Numbered from the stretch's first letter, positions 44,077-53,611 are shown. The stretch is DNA of 64,000 nucleotides from [Actinomadura] parvosata subsp. kistnae (GCF_900323885.1 NZ_OOHJ01000018.1:3645001-3709000), one strand, 5' to 3'. The notes: generated from the letters alone by a model not told the origin. Program-made: numbers and translations.

Positions 44077-44119
44077 ACGGGCCCGGATCCCCTCGCGGGG
44101 GTTCGGGTCCGTTTTTCTC
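44077..44119 (+). terminator. Terminator after rplQ
   Basis: Arms 44077-44092 and 44097-44112 pair almost fully around TCGC, then TTTTTCTCTTTT. The strongest intrinsic terminator in this part of the window. Confidence 0.9.
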
Positions 44120-44135
44120 TTTTGGGAGGTTCATC

Positions 44136-44993
44136 GTGGTACGGCTCCGCCTCGACCTCGCGTACGACGGGACCGACTTCTCCGGCTGGGCTCGGCAGCC
44201 GGGGCTGCGGACGGTCCAGGGGGAGATCGAGCAGGCGCTCGGCCGGATCCTGCGGCTCGACGGGCCCGCCATGCTGACCGTGGCCGGGCGTACCGACGCG
44301 GGGGTGCACGCGCGCGGTCAGGTGGCCCACGTGGACGTGCCTGAGGCGGCGCTGGGGGAGCTCGACGGCAACCGCGGGCCTCTGGGCGTCGATGAGCGGC
44401 TCTCTGCGCTCGTGCGGCGGCTCGGTGGTGTCCTGGAGCCAGATGTACGGATTTATCGGGTCTCGGTGGCTCCTGAGGGCTTTGACGCACGGTTCTCCGC
44501 GATGTTCCGGCGGTACGCGTACCGGGTGAGTGACGCGGCCGGAGGCGTCGACCCGCTGCGGCGGCGCGAGGTCGTCTGGCACAACCGGCCCCTCGACCTC
44601 GACGCCATGAACGCGGCCGCGGCCCGGCTGGTCGGCGAGCACGACTTCGCGGCGTTCTGCAAGAAGCGGGAAGGGGCCACGACGATCAGGGAGCTGCAGC
44701 GGCTGGAGTGGGAGCGGCGGGCGGACGGCGTCCTGGAGGCCACGGTCGTCGCCGACGCGTTCTGCCACTCGATGGTGCGGGCCCTGGTCGGGTCGCTGCT
44801 CGCGGCCGGCGACGGGCGGCGGCCCGTGGAGTGGCCGGGGCAGGTGCTGGCGCGGGCCGTACGCGACTCCGGGGTGCATGTCGCGCCCGCGCACGGGCTG
44901 TGCCTGGAGGAAGTGGGCTACCCGCCGGAGGCCGAGCTCGCCGCGCGGGCTCAGGCCACGCGGCGAGTACGCACCGCCTCGACGCAGTTGTGA
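44136..44993 (+). CDS. truA: tRNA pseudouridine(38-40) synthase TruA
   Basis: Makes pseudouridine at positions 38-40 of tRNAs. 285 residues; catalytic Asp54 in AGRTDAGVHARGQV, and RYAYRV further on. GTG start behind TTGGGAGG. It follows the rplQ terminator, as in many actinobacteria. Confidence 0.96.
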   Translation: MVRLRLDLAYDGTDFSGWARQPGLRTVQGEIEQALGRILRLDGPAMLTVAGRTDAGVHARGQVAHVDVPEAALGELDGNRGPLGVDERLSALVRRLGGVLEPDVRIYRVSVAPEGFDARFSAMFRRYAYRVSDAAGGVDPLRRREVVWHNRPLDLDAMNAAAARLVGEHDFAAFCKKREGATTIRELQRLEWERRADGVLEATVVADAFCHSMVRALVGSLLAAGDGRRPVEWPGQVLARAVRDSGVHVAPAHGLCLEEVGYPPEAELAARAQATRRVRTASTQL

Positions 44994-45003
44994 GGCGGGC
45001 CAG

Positions 45004-45145
45004 CCTCGCTTGATGCGGCGTCAGCCTCCCGTGATGCCGCGTCAGGCTCCCGTGATGCGGCGTCAGGCTCCTGTGATGCGGCGTCAGCCCTTCGTGATCC
45101 GCGTCAGCCCTTCGTGATCTGCGTCAGCCCTTCGTGATGCGGCGT
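45004..45145. repeat. 20-21-bp tandem repeats between convergent genes
   Basis: Seven copies of a GTGATGCGGCGTCAGGCTC-like unit; GATG/GATC marks fall at 45012, 45033, 45054, 45075, 45096, 45116 and 45136. The rightmost copy is the last codons (RRITKG) and stop of the minus-strand gene, so the array looks like outward expansion of a gene end toward truA. Confidence 0.88.
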
Positions 45146-47973
45146 TCGAGCACCAGGGCGGTCTGGTCGCGGAACGCGCCGCTGACCTTCGGCAACGTCT
45201 TGTCCTTCGCCTCCGGCGTGTGGCCGTCGGCGTGGGTGGCGTAGCTGAAGACGATGTAACGGCCCCAGACCAGGCCCGCCGCGTAGCCGCCGGCGATGTG
45301 CACGCGCTCGCCCCCCGAGTTCTTCGGGCCGGGCAGCGGGCGGAACCAGATGTTGCGTGACAGATCCTTCGCCTGGTCCGTGGTGGTGGCGGCGTCCTTG
45401 TCCGGCAGGACCGCGATGCCCGTCGTGACGGCGTAGCGGCGCTTGCTGTCCACGTACGTCGCCCTAAGGACGCGCGTGCACTTCTGCGCCTTGAGCGCGT
45501 CGGCGAACGCGCCCGTCGCGGCCTTCTCGCAGGTCGTCTCCATGTCGGCCTTGACCCGCGTGAACGTGGTGCCCGCCGCATCCACCTTCTTCTTCGGGAA
45601 CGCCTCCGACAACGACAGCTTCTGCGGGTCGGTCTGCTCCGAATTGAGGATCGACGAGCCGGCGACGTCCGGCGGCGAGGACGGCGCGGAGGTGCTCGGC
45701 GGCGCGCTCGCCCGGGTCGCCGCCGTCGTCGGCGGAGCGCTGCTCACCGCCTGGAAGGCGAAGAACCCGCCCGTCGCCACGCCCGCCAGGGCCAGCGCGC
45801 CCAGCGTCACCAGCAGGGCCCGCTTGCTCTTGGGCGGTGGCGGCGGTGGGGGCGGGGTCTGGAACGGGGGCTGCTTGAACGCGCCCGGCGGGAAGGCCGG
45901 ACCGCCTGCCGGGGGCCTGGGCACGTCCAGGGACGTGGACGGGCGCTGGCCCCAGGAGTCTCTGGAGAACGGGAGCTCGGGCAGTTTGTCACCGGCGGGG
46001 GGTGTGGGGGGCCAGACGGGTACGTCGCCTGGCTCCGGCGGGCGGAGGGACGAGGAGGCGGTGGGGTCGGTCGCGTTCGGGTCGAAGTAGTGGGCCGGGC
46101 CCTGGGACGGACCCTGGGACGGGCCTTGGGATGGGCCTTGGGATGGGCCTTGGGATGGGTTCGCCTGGCCTTCCGCCTCCGCCGACGGATGGGCGATCGG
46201 GAAGGGCAGGGAGAGCCGGGTGTCCTCGGGTTGGAGCTCTTCCTGCTGGTCAGGGGTGGCGTGCGGGCGCGCGGGCCGGTCCTGATCCTGATCAGGGTGC
46301 GAGGGCGCGGGCTGGTGCTGGTCGTGGCCGCCCTTCGCCGGCGCGTCCGGGGCCTGGGGGATGCCGTCAGGCGGGGTCTCGGCGTCCTGCGCGCCCTGGC
46401 CCGTGATGGCGTCAGCGGGGCCGTGGTGGGCGGCGTGATCCGGACCCTGGTGGGCGGCGTCGTCCGGGCCTTCGCGCAAGGCGGCGGTGTCCGGGCCGTG
46501 CTGCGGCGCCGTCTGGGGCGTGGGCTGGTGAGCGGCTTGCGGCGAGGGCTGGTGGGTGGGGCGGGGGCCCGAGGGGTTCGTGGCGTCCTGCTCGCTGGGT
46601 GCGGGCAGGCCGTCCTGGGCGAACGGGGGCTCCGGCCGGTCGGCAGCGGCCCGGTTCGCGTCAGTGGTGGCCTGGTGGGGCGGGCGGGTGAAGCCCTCCG
46701 GGTTGGTCGCGTTCGGGTCGAAGGGCGGGGGGAGGCTCGGCTCGTCCGGCTCGGCCTCCAGCTCGCCCGTGGCGGCCGGCCATGGTGGCATGGCGTGCGG
46801 GTCGGAGAGGGGCGCGGGCCACGCCGGCATGCCCGCCGCGGCGGCGGTGAACGCGGGCGGCGGCTCCCACGGCGGCGCCCCCGGCACCACCGGCTCGCCC
46901 GGCCACCGGCCCGCCCCCTGCCCGGCCGCGCCCTCGGGCTGGTCCCAGGGGCGAATGTCCCGGATCCGGCCCGGCCGCGTCTGGCCATCCTCGGCCTCCC
47001 ACGGCTGCCCGCCCTCGGGCGCCCCGAAGGGGGCGAAACCGGTCGGCGGCCCACCGAACGGCTGCTGGTAGGCGGGCGGCGCAAACGCATTCCCCGCAGG
47101 CGCCTCCTGCCCCGTGGGCGGCTCTTGACCACTGGGCGGCGCGGAGGATGGGCCGACGGGCGCCGCGAAGGGCTGGCCTGCGTGCGGCTCCTGGCCGGTA
47201 GGCGGGGTGAAGGGCTGGCCGGCAGGCGGCTCGTGGCCGACGGGCGCGGCGAACGGCTGACCGACGGGCGGCTCCTGCCCCGTGGGTGGCTCCTGGCCGG
47301 TGGGGGCGGCGAAGGGCTGGCTCGTGTGGGCGTCGTGGCCGACCGGTGCGGCGAAGGGCTGGCCGGCGGGCGGCTCCTGGTTCGGCCGTGCGCTGTGATC
47401 GGCTTGTGCGCCGAACGGTGGGTGAGTCGCGGCCGCTTCCCGGCCGGGCTGGCGCTGCTCGAACGCGTGCTGGCCGGAGGCGTGCTGGTTGGCCGACGGC
47501 GGGCCGGATGGCGCGGGGCCGGCCGGCGGCGGCCCGAGGGGCGCGGGGCCGCTCTGGGGCGGCTCGAACGCGCGCTGGTCCGGCGACGGCGCGCCGAAGG
47601 GCGCGGCGCCGGCCGAGGACGGGCCGAACGCATGCTGGTCGGCGGGGGGCTCCCAGCCGGGCTGCCGGCCGTCGAAGGCGTGCTGGTTGGGGGGTGGGGT
47701 GGTGGGGTCGGAGAACCAGTCGTAGGGGGAGGCGTCGTCGCCCGGCACCTCCCATGGCTGGGCGCCGGGCGACGTCTCCTGGTCGGATGGCGGCGCCTTC
47801 AGGACGGGTGGGACGGGACGCGCGTCGGCGTCCGCCGCCTCGTCGAAGGGATGGAACGCCGCTGGAACGTCTCGCCCGTTGGTCTGGCCGAAGCTCGGCG
47901 GTGGCGTCGCGGGGACGGCCGAGCGGTCGGCTTCCCTGCGATCGTGCTCAGACCCGGGTTCCTGGCCACGCAT
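45124..47973 (-). CDS. Large Pro/Gln-rich single-pass membrane protein
   Basis: 949 residues. The first about 700 are low-complexity Pro/Gly/Ala/Gln with repeats such as GQEPPAGQPFAAPVG and five SQGP units. One membrane helix follows a basic stretch (KSKRALLVTLGALALAGVATGGFFAF, near 720-745). After a Thr/Ser/Pro linker comes an outside domain of about 170 residues with two Cys and RATYVDSKRRYAVTTGIAVL. That domain aligns with the C-terminal domain of the next gene upstream on this strand, so they are paralogues. Function unknown; the form suggests a cell-envelope protein with a cytoplasmic disordered region. Confidence 0.78.
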   Translation of the reverse strand: MRGQEPGSEHDRREADRSAVPATPPPSFGQTNGRDVPAAFHPFDEAADADARPVPPVLKAPPSDQETSPGAQPWEVPGDDASPYDWFSDPTTPPPNQHAFDGRQPGWEPPADQHAFGPSSAGAAPFGAPSPDQRAFEPPQSGPAPLGPPPAGPAPSGPPSANQHASGQHAFEQRQPGREAAATHPPFGAQADHSARPNQEPPAGQPFAAPVGHDAHTSQPFAAPTGQEPPTGQEPPVGQPFAAPVGHEPPAGQPFTPPTGQEPHAGQPFAAPVGPSSAPPSGQEPPTGQEAPAGNAFAPPAYQQPFGGPPTGFAPFGAPEGGQPWEAEDGQTRPGRIRDIRPWDQPEGAAGQGAGRWPGEPVVPGAPPWEPPPAFTAAAAGMPAWPAPLSDPHAMPPWPAATGELEAEPDEPSLPPPFDPNATNPEGFTRPPHQATTDANRAAADRPEPPFAQDGLPAPSEQDATNPSGPRPTHQPSPQAAHQPTPQTAPQHGPDTAALREGPDDAAHQGPDHAAHHGPADAITGQGAQDAETPPDGIPQAPDAPAKGGHDQHQPAPSHPDQDQDRPARPHATPDQQEELQPEDTRLSLPFPIAHPSAEAEGQANPSQGPSQGPSQGPSQGPSQGPAHYFDPNATDPTASSSLRPPEPGDVPVWPPTPPAGDKLPELPFSRDSWGQRPSTSLDVPRPPAGGPAFPPGAFKQPPFQTPPPPPPPPKSKRALLVTLGALALAGVATGGFFAFQAVSSAPPTTAATRASAPPSTSAPSSPPDVAGSSILNSEQTDPQKLSLSEAFPKKKVDAAGTTFTRVKADMETTCEKAATGAFADALKAQKCTRVLRATYVDSKRRYAVTTGIAVLPDKDAATTTDQAKDLSRNIWFRPLPGPKNSGGERVHIAGGYAAGLVWGRYIVFSYATHADGHTPEAKDKTLPKVSGAFRDQTALVLERRITKG

Positions 47974-48073
47974 AGCTGGAGCCTAGCGAGAGTAGCGAGA
48001 TCGTTATGTCGGTATGGGCGTTCCCAAGGGCATCACGAGTCCTCTACAAGCGCATATGCCCCACAAAGACCGC

Positions 48074-50166
48074 TCAGCTCAGCGCGCTGCCGGTGAGCGC
48101 CCGGTGGTCCAGAGCCTGGAACACGGTGGCCTTCGTGAGGTCGTTGATGGCCTCGGAAATCCGCTTCGACCCCTTCGAGTCGGGCTTCGTGCCGTCCTTG
48201 TTCTGGAACCAGACCAAGATCGCATAGTGCCCGTACGTGGAGATCTTCGCGCCTCCGGCGCCCGAGCCGAGGAGCTTGGTGACGCTGTCCTTGCCGGCCA
48301 GCGGCTTGACGTAGTTCTGCTTGTCGCCGGCCTTGGCCACCTTGGCGGCGTTCTTGCTGGAGCTGAGGTTGGCGACGCCGACCGTGCCGATCACCTTGCC
48401 CGCCTTGTCGCGGAAGCTCGCGCGGACGAACTGGGCGCACTTCGCGGACTTCAGCGCCTTCTTGAGATCATCGCCGAGGGCGCCGTCGTCGCACTTCTTG
48501 TCCTTGCTGGTGATCGTCATCTCGTAGCCGCGGCCCGAGACCGTGATCTTCTTCTTGGAGCCGAAGATCTCCTTGACCGAGATGGCGTCCGGGTCCGTCT
48601 TGCGGTCGGCGGCGAACCCGTACTTGCCGGCCGGCGCCGACGGCAGCGGTGCCGAGGTCGCCCTCGGGGCGGCCGTTTGGGCGGAGGTCGGGGTCTCGGC
48701 GTTCCACATCAGGTAGAGGCCGCCGCCGAGCAGGCCGAGCACCGCCACGCCGCCGATGACGGCCAGCAGCGGGCCGCGCGAGCGGGAGCCCTCGTCGTAC
48801 GGACTCCAGCCGACCTTGCTCTGCGGCGCGCGGGATGTGCCGCCCTCGTCGGTCTTGCCGCCGTCGTCGCCCGCCTTGCGGTCCTTGCGGGAGCGGCGGC
48901 CCCTGCCGGCCGCGGACTCCTCGGCGCCGAAGTCCTCGGAGGCGAAGGGGTCCTTGCGGTTGTTGTCGGCGCCGCCGTCGTCGGGGCCGGCGGCGCGCCT
49001 GCCACGACGGCCCGGCCCGCGCCCCTCAGGCCGTTCGCCGGAACGGTCGCCGCCTTCGTTGTCCGGGCGTCCCTCGGCTCGGTTGTTCGAGGGATTGCCG
49101 GATCGTCCGTCCGGGCGTTCGTTCGGCCGGTTGTCGGGTCCGAAACCCCCTGGTCCGCCGCCCTGCGGGCCCGGGCCGCCGGGGCCGGGCGTGGGGGCGT
49201 TCGGGGCGCCGCCGCCGAAGGGGCCGCCCGCGAAGGGGTCGCCGCCGAACGGGTCGCCTCCGAGCGGGTCGGGCCGAAGAAGCCGCCGGACGACTGCGGG
49301 CCGCTCGGCGGGCCTTCGGAGGGCCTGCCGGGTCCGCCACCAGGTCCCCCACCGGGGCCTCCGGCGGGGCCGTTGCCTCCCGGGCCGCCTCCGCCCGGTC
49401 TGCCGCCTCCGGGTCCGTCCGGGCCTGCGCCGGGCCTGCCGGTCGCGGGGCCGCCGTTGCCGGGGCCGCCGTTCCCGAAGAAGTCGCCGCCCGGGCCGCC
49501 GTTGCCAGGGCTGCCGAAGAAGTCGCCGCCAGGGCCGCCGGCTCCGGGGGCGCCGTTGCCGAAGAAGTCGTTTCCAGGGGCGCCGCCTGGGCCGCCGTTG
49601 CCGGGGCCGCCTGCGGGGCCGCCGCGGGTGAAGAAGCCGCCGGAGGATCCGCTGTCAGAGGGGTTGTTGCCGGAGGGGCCGTTGTTCGCGGGGGCGCCGC
49701 TCATGAAGAGGCTGCCGGGCTCCCCGGCTCCAGGGCCGCCAGGACGGCCGGAGCCCGCGGGCCCACCGCCGCCGGGGCCACCGCCCGCAGGGCCGCCGTT
49801 GCCGGGGGCGCCGCTCCCGGGCCTGCCGCCCGCGGGGCCACCGCCGGGCCCGCCGCCAGGGCCGCCGGGGGCGCCAGGGCCAGGGCCAGGGGCGCCGGGG
49901 CCGCCGGGGCCGTTGGTGGTGAAGAAGCTGCCGGAAGGGCCGCCGAACCCGCCGGGCCCGCTGTCGAACGGATCGCGCGGGACGCTGCCGAAGGGGTCGG
50001 TGGAGCCGTTGCCGGAGGACTGGTCGTTGGCGGGGCCGCGGCTGGTGAAGAAGCCGCCGGAAGGCGCGCTGCCTGAGGAGTCGCCCGAGCCCTTCGAGCC
50101 GCCCCCCATCCCGTAGGGGGCGCTGCCCGTGCCGTTCTCACGTTCCCCACTGCCGTTGGAAACCAT
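48074..50166 (-). pseudogene. Frameshifted Gly/Pro-rich membrane protein, paralogue of next gene
   Basis: Two overlapping frames (50166-48709 and 48748-48074) make one gene broken by a one-base loss near 49270-49280. Restoring one C after GFFGP gives DPLGGDPFGGDPFAGG and runs on through SKVGWSPYDEGSRSRG, a membrane helix and the outside domain, about 697 residues in all. The downstream half alone would start inside the helix. The N-terminal part is Gly/Pro-rich; the C-terminal domain (TDPDAISVKEIFG, KSAKCAQFVRASFRDKAGK) matches the product of 45124-47973. It may be a live gene with a sequence error. Confidence 0.75.
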
Positions 50167-50190
50167 GCGGCGACATTACCGTGATGTTCG

Positions 50191-50952
50191 TCATTGGGTT
50201 CCGAAGTCCTGGGTCCACCATGGTCCTCCGGGCCCGGAGGCGACGCCGACGCCGATGGCTTTGAGTCCGCAGTCGAGGATGTTCCTGCGGTGGTCAGGGC
50301 TGTCGAGCCAGCCGTCCACGGCCTCCTGGGCGGTGCCGTAGCCGGCGCCGATGTTCTCGGCGGCGCCCCAGCGGTATCCGGCGCGTTCCATGCGGTCCCA
50401 GGGGGAGGCGCCGTCGGGGGAGTTGTGGGAGAGCCGTCCCGTGCGGGCCATCTCCAGCGAGTGCGTACGGGCGGAGCGCATGAGCGCGGAGTCGACCCGC
50501 AGCGGCCCGCAGCCGCGCCGCGCCCTGGCGGCGTTGGTCAGGGTGACGACCTGGGAGGCCATGCCCGTCATGACGCGCACCCCGTCGTCGTGGGGCTCGG
50601 CGACGACGGCGGGGTCGTCGTGGGTGTTGAATCCGTCGATCTGGTCTTTCGGCGTCCTCGCCGGCTTGGGGGTGGCGGTGCCGCGGGGCGTCTTCTTGGT
50701 GGTGATGCCCCGGGGGATGCGCTCGGCCTGCGGTTGCGCCTTCCTGGCCGTGGTGGGGGCGGGGTTGGCGGTGGCGGCGGCGGGCGGGGCGGTCTCGTTC
50801 AGGTAGACATGGGGGGTGGGCTCGGGGCCGTCGGTGAGGCGGCCGATGAGCACGCCGGTGAGGAGCACGGCCATGAGGCAGGTCAGCACACCCAGTCGGC
50901 TCCGGCGCCGAGGGCCGCGCTGGGTTTGCCGGGTGTGAGAGATCCGCCACAT
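50191..50952 (-). CDS. CAP (SCP-like) domain exported protein
   Basis: 253 residues. A basic N terminus and one hydrophobic helix (about 20-40) act as signal anchor; a Pro/Thr/Lys-rich linker leads to a CAP domain (135-253). The cavity residues are present: His in LSHNSPDG, Glu in AAENIG and His in SPDHRRNIL. Bacterial CAP proteins are secreted; roles vary and few are known. Probably the first gene of a three-gene minus-strand operon with the two Pro/Gly-rich membrane proteins. Confidence 0.88.
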   Translation of the reverse strand: MWRISHTRQTQRGPRRRSRLGVLTCLMAVLLTGVLIGRLTDGPEPTPHVYLNETAPPAAATANPAPTTARKAQPQAERIPRGITTKKTPRGTATPKPARTPKDQIDGFNTHDDPAVVAEPHDDGVRVMTGMASQVVTLTNAARARRGCGPLRVDSALMRSARTHSLEMARTGRLSHNSPDGASPWDRMERAGYRWGAAENIGAGYGTAQEAVDGWLDSPDHRRNILDCGLKAIGVGVASGPGGPWWTQDFGTQ

Positions 50953-51060
50953 ACCGCCGCTAACGATAGAGATGTCTGGTCCTGGGAAAGAAGGGGTCCC
51001 AGGGAAACGAAATCGAACCGTTCTGCGGTCGGGTAGACTCGCCTCGGGTTACCGGTCACT

Positions 51061-51090
51061 TTGACCTGCGCGCCTCGGGGCGGGTAACTT
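51061..51090 (+). promoter_or_regulatory. Predicted rplM promoter
   Basis: TTGACC (51061-51066) and TAACTT (51085-51090) with an 18-base spacer. Confidence 0.5.
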
Positions 51091-51208
51091 AGGTTCGTTG
51101 TGTGCATAGGTCCAGCGTGACCAATGCGCGGCGCGTCCGGCGTCATCTCCCGTGTTGAGGAGACGGAAGGTCCGGGCCGTCGTGTGCCCGCACCGACCGA
51201 CCAATGTA

Positions 51209-51226
51209 GCTGTCGCATCCGACAGC
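51209..51226 (+). promoter_or_regulatory. rplM leader hairpin
   Basis: GCTGTCG (51209-51215) and CGACAGC (51220-51226) with a CATC loop, 33 bases before the start. Possible L13 autoregulatory leader; inferred from position. Confidence 0.4.
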
Positions 51227-51259
51227 GCCGAAGACGCGAGCATAAAGAAGGCTACGACC

Positions 51260-51703
51260 GTGCGCACGTACTCACCGAAGCCCGCCGACGTCCAGCGTCA
51301 GTGGTACGTCATCGACGCGACCGATGTCGTGCTGGGCCGGCTGGCCAGCCACGTCGCGACCCTGCTCCGCGGCAAGCACAAGCCGATCTTCGCCAACCAC
51401 GTCGACACCGGTGACTTCGTCATCGTCATCAACGCGGACAAGATCGCGCTGAGCGGTAACAAGCGTGAGCAGAAGAAGGCGTACCGCCACTCGGGCTACC
51501 CGGGCGGTCTGCGTTCCGTCAGCTATGGCGAGCTCATGGAGAAGCGCCCGGAGAAGGCCGTCGAGAAGGCCGTCAAGGGCATGCTGCCGAAGAACTCCCT
51601 CGGTCGGAAGATGGCCAAGAAGCTGAAGGTCTACGCGGGTTCCGAGCACCCGCACCAGGCCCAGCAGCCTGTGCCGTTCCAGATCACCCAGATCGCCCAG
51701 TAG
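51260..51703 (+). CDS. rplM: 50S ribosomal protein L13
   Basis: L13 (uL13), 147 residues. RTYSPKPADVQRQWYVIDA, VLGRLASHVATLLRGKHK and GMLPKNSLGRKMAKKLKVY are diagnostic. The GTG at 51260 lies behind AAAGAAGG; the longer frame upstream is not conserved. Paired with rpsI. Confidence 0.97.
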   Translation: MRTYSPKPADVQRQWYVIDATDVVLGRLASHVATLLRGKHKPIFANHVDTGDFVIVINADKIALSGNKREQKKAYRHSGYPGGLRSVSYGELMEKRPEKAVEKAVKGMLPKNSLGRKMAKKLKVYAGSEHPHQAQQPVPFQITQIAQ

Positions 51704-51729
51704 TAGTTCGAAAGAGTTAGAGGAGAACC

Positions 51730-52254
51730 GTGGCTGAGCCCACCGGTGTCGAGACGGCCGTAGAGACGGCCGAGCTGGAGGACTACTCCGGCGAGGACTT
51801 CCCGTCCGAGTACACCACCGAGTCCGCCGCCAGCGCTGACGCTCCCGTGCGCAAGCCCGTCACCACGGGCAACTCGTACGGCACCGGCCGCCGCAAGGAG
51901 GCGATCGCCCGCGTGCGCATCGTCCCCGGCACCGGCAAGTGGACGATCAACGGTCGTTCGCTGGACGTCTACTTCCCGAACAAGGTCCACCAGCAGATCG
52001 TCAACGAGCCCTTCGTGGTGCTCGGCGCCGAGGAGGCGTTCGACGTCATCGCCCGCATCGACGGCGGCGGCGTCACCGGCCAGGCCGGCGCGCTGCGCAT
52101 GGGCCTGTCCCGCGCCCTGGCGATCCTGGACGTCGAGGTCAACCGCCCGCCGCTGAAGAAGGCCGGCTTCCTCACCCGTGACGCCCGCGCCACGGAGCGG
52201 AAGAAGTACGGCCTCAAGAAGGCCCGTAAGGCTCCGCAGTACAGCAAGCGCTAA
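51730..52254 (+). CDS. rpsI: 30S ribosomal protein S9
   Basis: S9 (uS9), 174 residues, whose C-terminal tail touches P-site tRNA. An acidic N-terminal extension of about 45 residues precedes GNSYGTGRRKEAIARVRI; it ends KKARKAPQYSKR. GTG start behind AGAGGAG. Confidence 0.97.
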   Translation: MAEPTGVETAVETAELEDYSGEDFPSEYTTESAASADAPVRKPVTTGNSYGTGRRKEAIARVRIVPGTGKWTINGRSLDVYFPNKVHQQIVNEPFVVLGAEEAFDVIARIDGGGVTGQAGALRMGLSRALAILDVEVNRPPLKKAGFLTRDARATERKKYGLKKARKAPQYSKR

Positions 52255-52255
52255 G

Positions 52256-53602
52256 TTGGCGCGCCTTTTCGGCACCGACGGGGTACGTGGGGTCGCGGGT
52301 CGCGACCTCACGGCGGAGCTCGCCATGGACTTGTCCGTGGCGGCCGCCCACGTCCTCGGCGATGCAGGCGCGTTCGCCGCTACCGGACGCCGTCCGGTGG
52401 CGGTCGTAGGCCGGGACCCGCGTGCCTCGGGAGAGTTTCTCGAGGCCGCCGTGGTCGCCGGCCTCGCGGCGTCCGGAGTGGACGTGCTGCGCCTCGGCGT
52501 GCTGCCCACCCCGGCCGTCGCCCACCTCACCGCCGCGCTCGGCGCCGATCTCGGCGTCATGCTGTCGGCCTCGCACAACCCGGCGCCGGACAACGGGATC
52601 AAGTTCCTGGCGCGCGGCGGCTTCAAGCTGTCCGACGCGGTCGAGGACGAGATCGAGCGGCGGCTCGGTGAGGAGTGGAGCTTCCCCGTCGGCTCCGGCG
52701 TGGGCCGCGTGCGCGACGCGTACGGGGAGGCCGACCGGTACATCTCGCACGTGCTGGCCACGATGACGGGCTCGCTCGACGGGCTGAACATCGTGGTCGA
52801 CTGCGCGCACGGGGCCGCCCACATGGTGGCGCCGGAGGCGCTGGTGCGCGCGGGCGCCCGGGTCGAGGCCATCGGCGCCAGGCCCGACGGCCTCAACATC
52901 AACGCCGGGCACGGCTCGACCCACCTGGACAAACTCCAGCAGGTCGTCATCTCGCGCGGCGCCGACCTGGGCGTGGCCTACGACGGCGACGCCGACCGCT
53001 GCCTGGCGGTCGACCACACGGGCGCGATCATCGACGGCGACCACATCATGGCCATCCTGGCCGCCGCCATGCACGGCGAGGGCACGCTGGCCAAGGACAC
53101 CGTCGTCGCGACCGTGATGTCGAACCTGGGCTTCAAGCTCGCCATGCGCGACGCGGGCATCACGGTGGTGGAGACCGCGGTGGGCGACCGCTACGTGCTG
53201 GAGCGGATGAAGTCCGACGGCTACAACCTGGGCGGCGAGCAGTCGGGGCACGTCATCATGCTCGACCACGCCACCACGGGCGACGGCCTGCTCACCTCGC
53301 TGCACCTGCTGGGCGTGGTGGCCAAGTCGGGCGTGCCGCTGAAGGAGCTGGCCGCCGTGATGACGCCGCTGCCGCAGATCCTGATCAACGTCAAGGACGT
53401 CGACAAGGGCAAGGCGTCGGTGCCCGAGCTCGTCGCCGCCGTCGCGGAGGCGGAGGCGGAGCTGGGGGAGACCGGCCGGGTGCTGATCCGGCCGAGCGGC
53501 ACCGAGCCGATGATCCGGGTCATGGTGGAGGCCGCTTCCGAGGAGCACGCCACACAGGTGGCGGGCCGCCTGGCCGACGTCGTACGGACGGCCTGCGTCT
53601 GA
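52256..53602 (+). CDS. glmM: Phosphoglucosamine mutase
   Basis: Converts glucosamine-6-P to glucosamine-1-P for UDP-GlcNAc and so peptidoglycan. 448 residues from the TTG at 52256, one base after the rpsI stop: ARLFGTDGVRGVA. Catalytic Ser106 in SASHNPAPDNG, the metal site DGDADR, and RPSGTEPMIRVM for phosphate binding. The start depends on coupling to rpsI since no ribosome site is clear. Confidence 0.97.
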   Translation: MARLFGTDGVRGVAGRDLTAELAMDLSVAAAHVLGDAGAFAATGRRPVAVVGRDPRASGEFLEAAVVAGLAASGVDVLRLGVLPTPAVAHLTAALGADLGVMLSASHNPAPDNGIKFLARGGFKLSDAVEDEIERRLGEEWSFPVGSGVGRVRDAYGEADRYISHVLATMTGSLDGLNIVVDCAHGAAHMVAPEALVRAGARVEAIGARPDGLNINAGHGSTHLDKLQQVVISRGADLGVAYDGDADRCLAVDHTGAIIDGDHIMAILAAAMHGEGTLAKDTVVATVMSNLGFKLAMRDAGITVVETAVGDRYVLERMKSDGYNLGGEQSGHVIMLDHATTGDGLLTSLHLLGVVAKSGVPLKELAAVMTPLPQILINVKDVDKGKASVPELVAAVAEAEAELGETGRVLIRPSGTEPMIRVMVEAASEEHATQVAGRLADVVRTACV

Positions 53603-53611
53603 CGGCCGATC

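Larger units (their letters stand above)
50953..51259 (+). other. 307-bp divergent region before rplM
   Basis: Separates the minus-strand CAP operon from rplM. It holds the rplM promoter candidate, a second -10-like TAGACT at 51034-51039 and the leader hairpin at 51209-51226. No gene is recognised; a small frame at 51152 is only an upstream extension of rplM. Confidence 0.55.

Noticed and set aside
46090..50116. Plus-strand frames of about 670-700 codons opposite the Pro/Gly-rich genes
   Set aside because: Shadows of low-complexity Pro/Gly sequence. The minus frames carry the membrane helices and folded domains.
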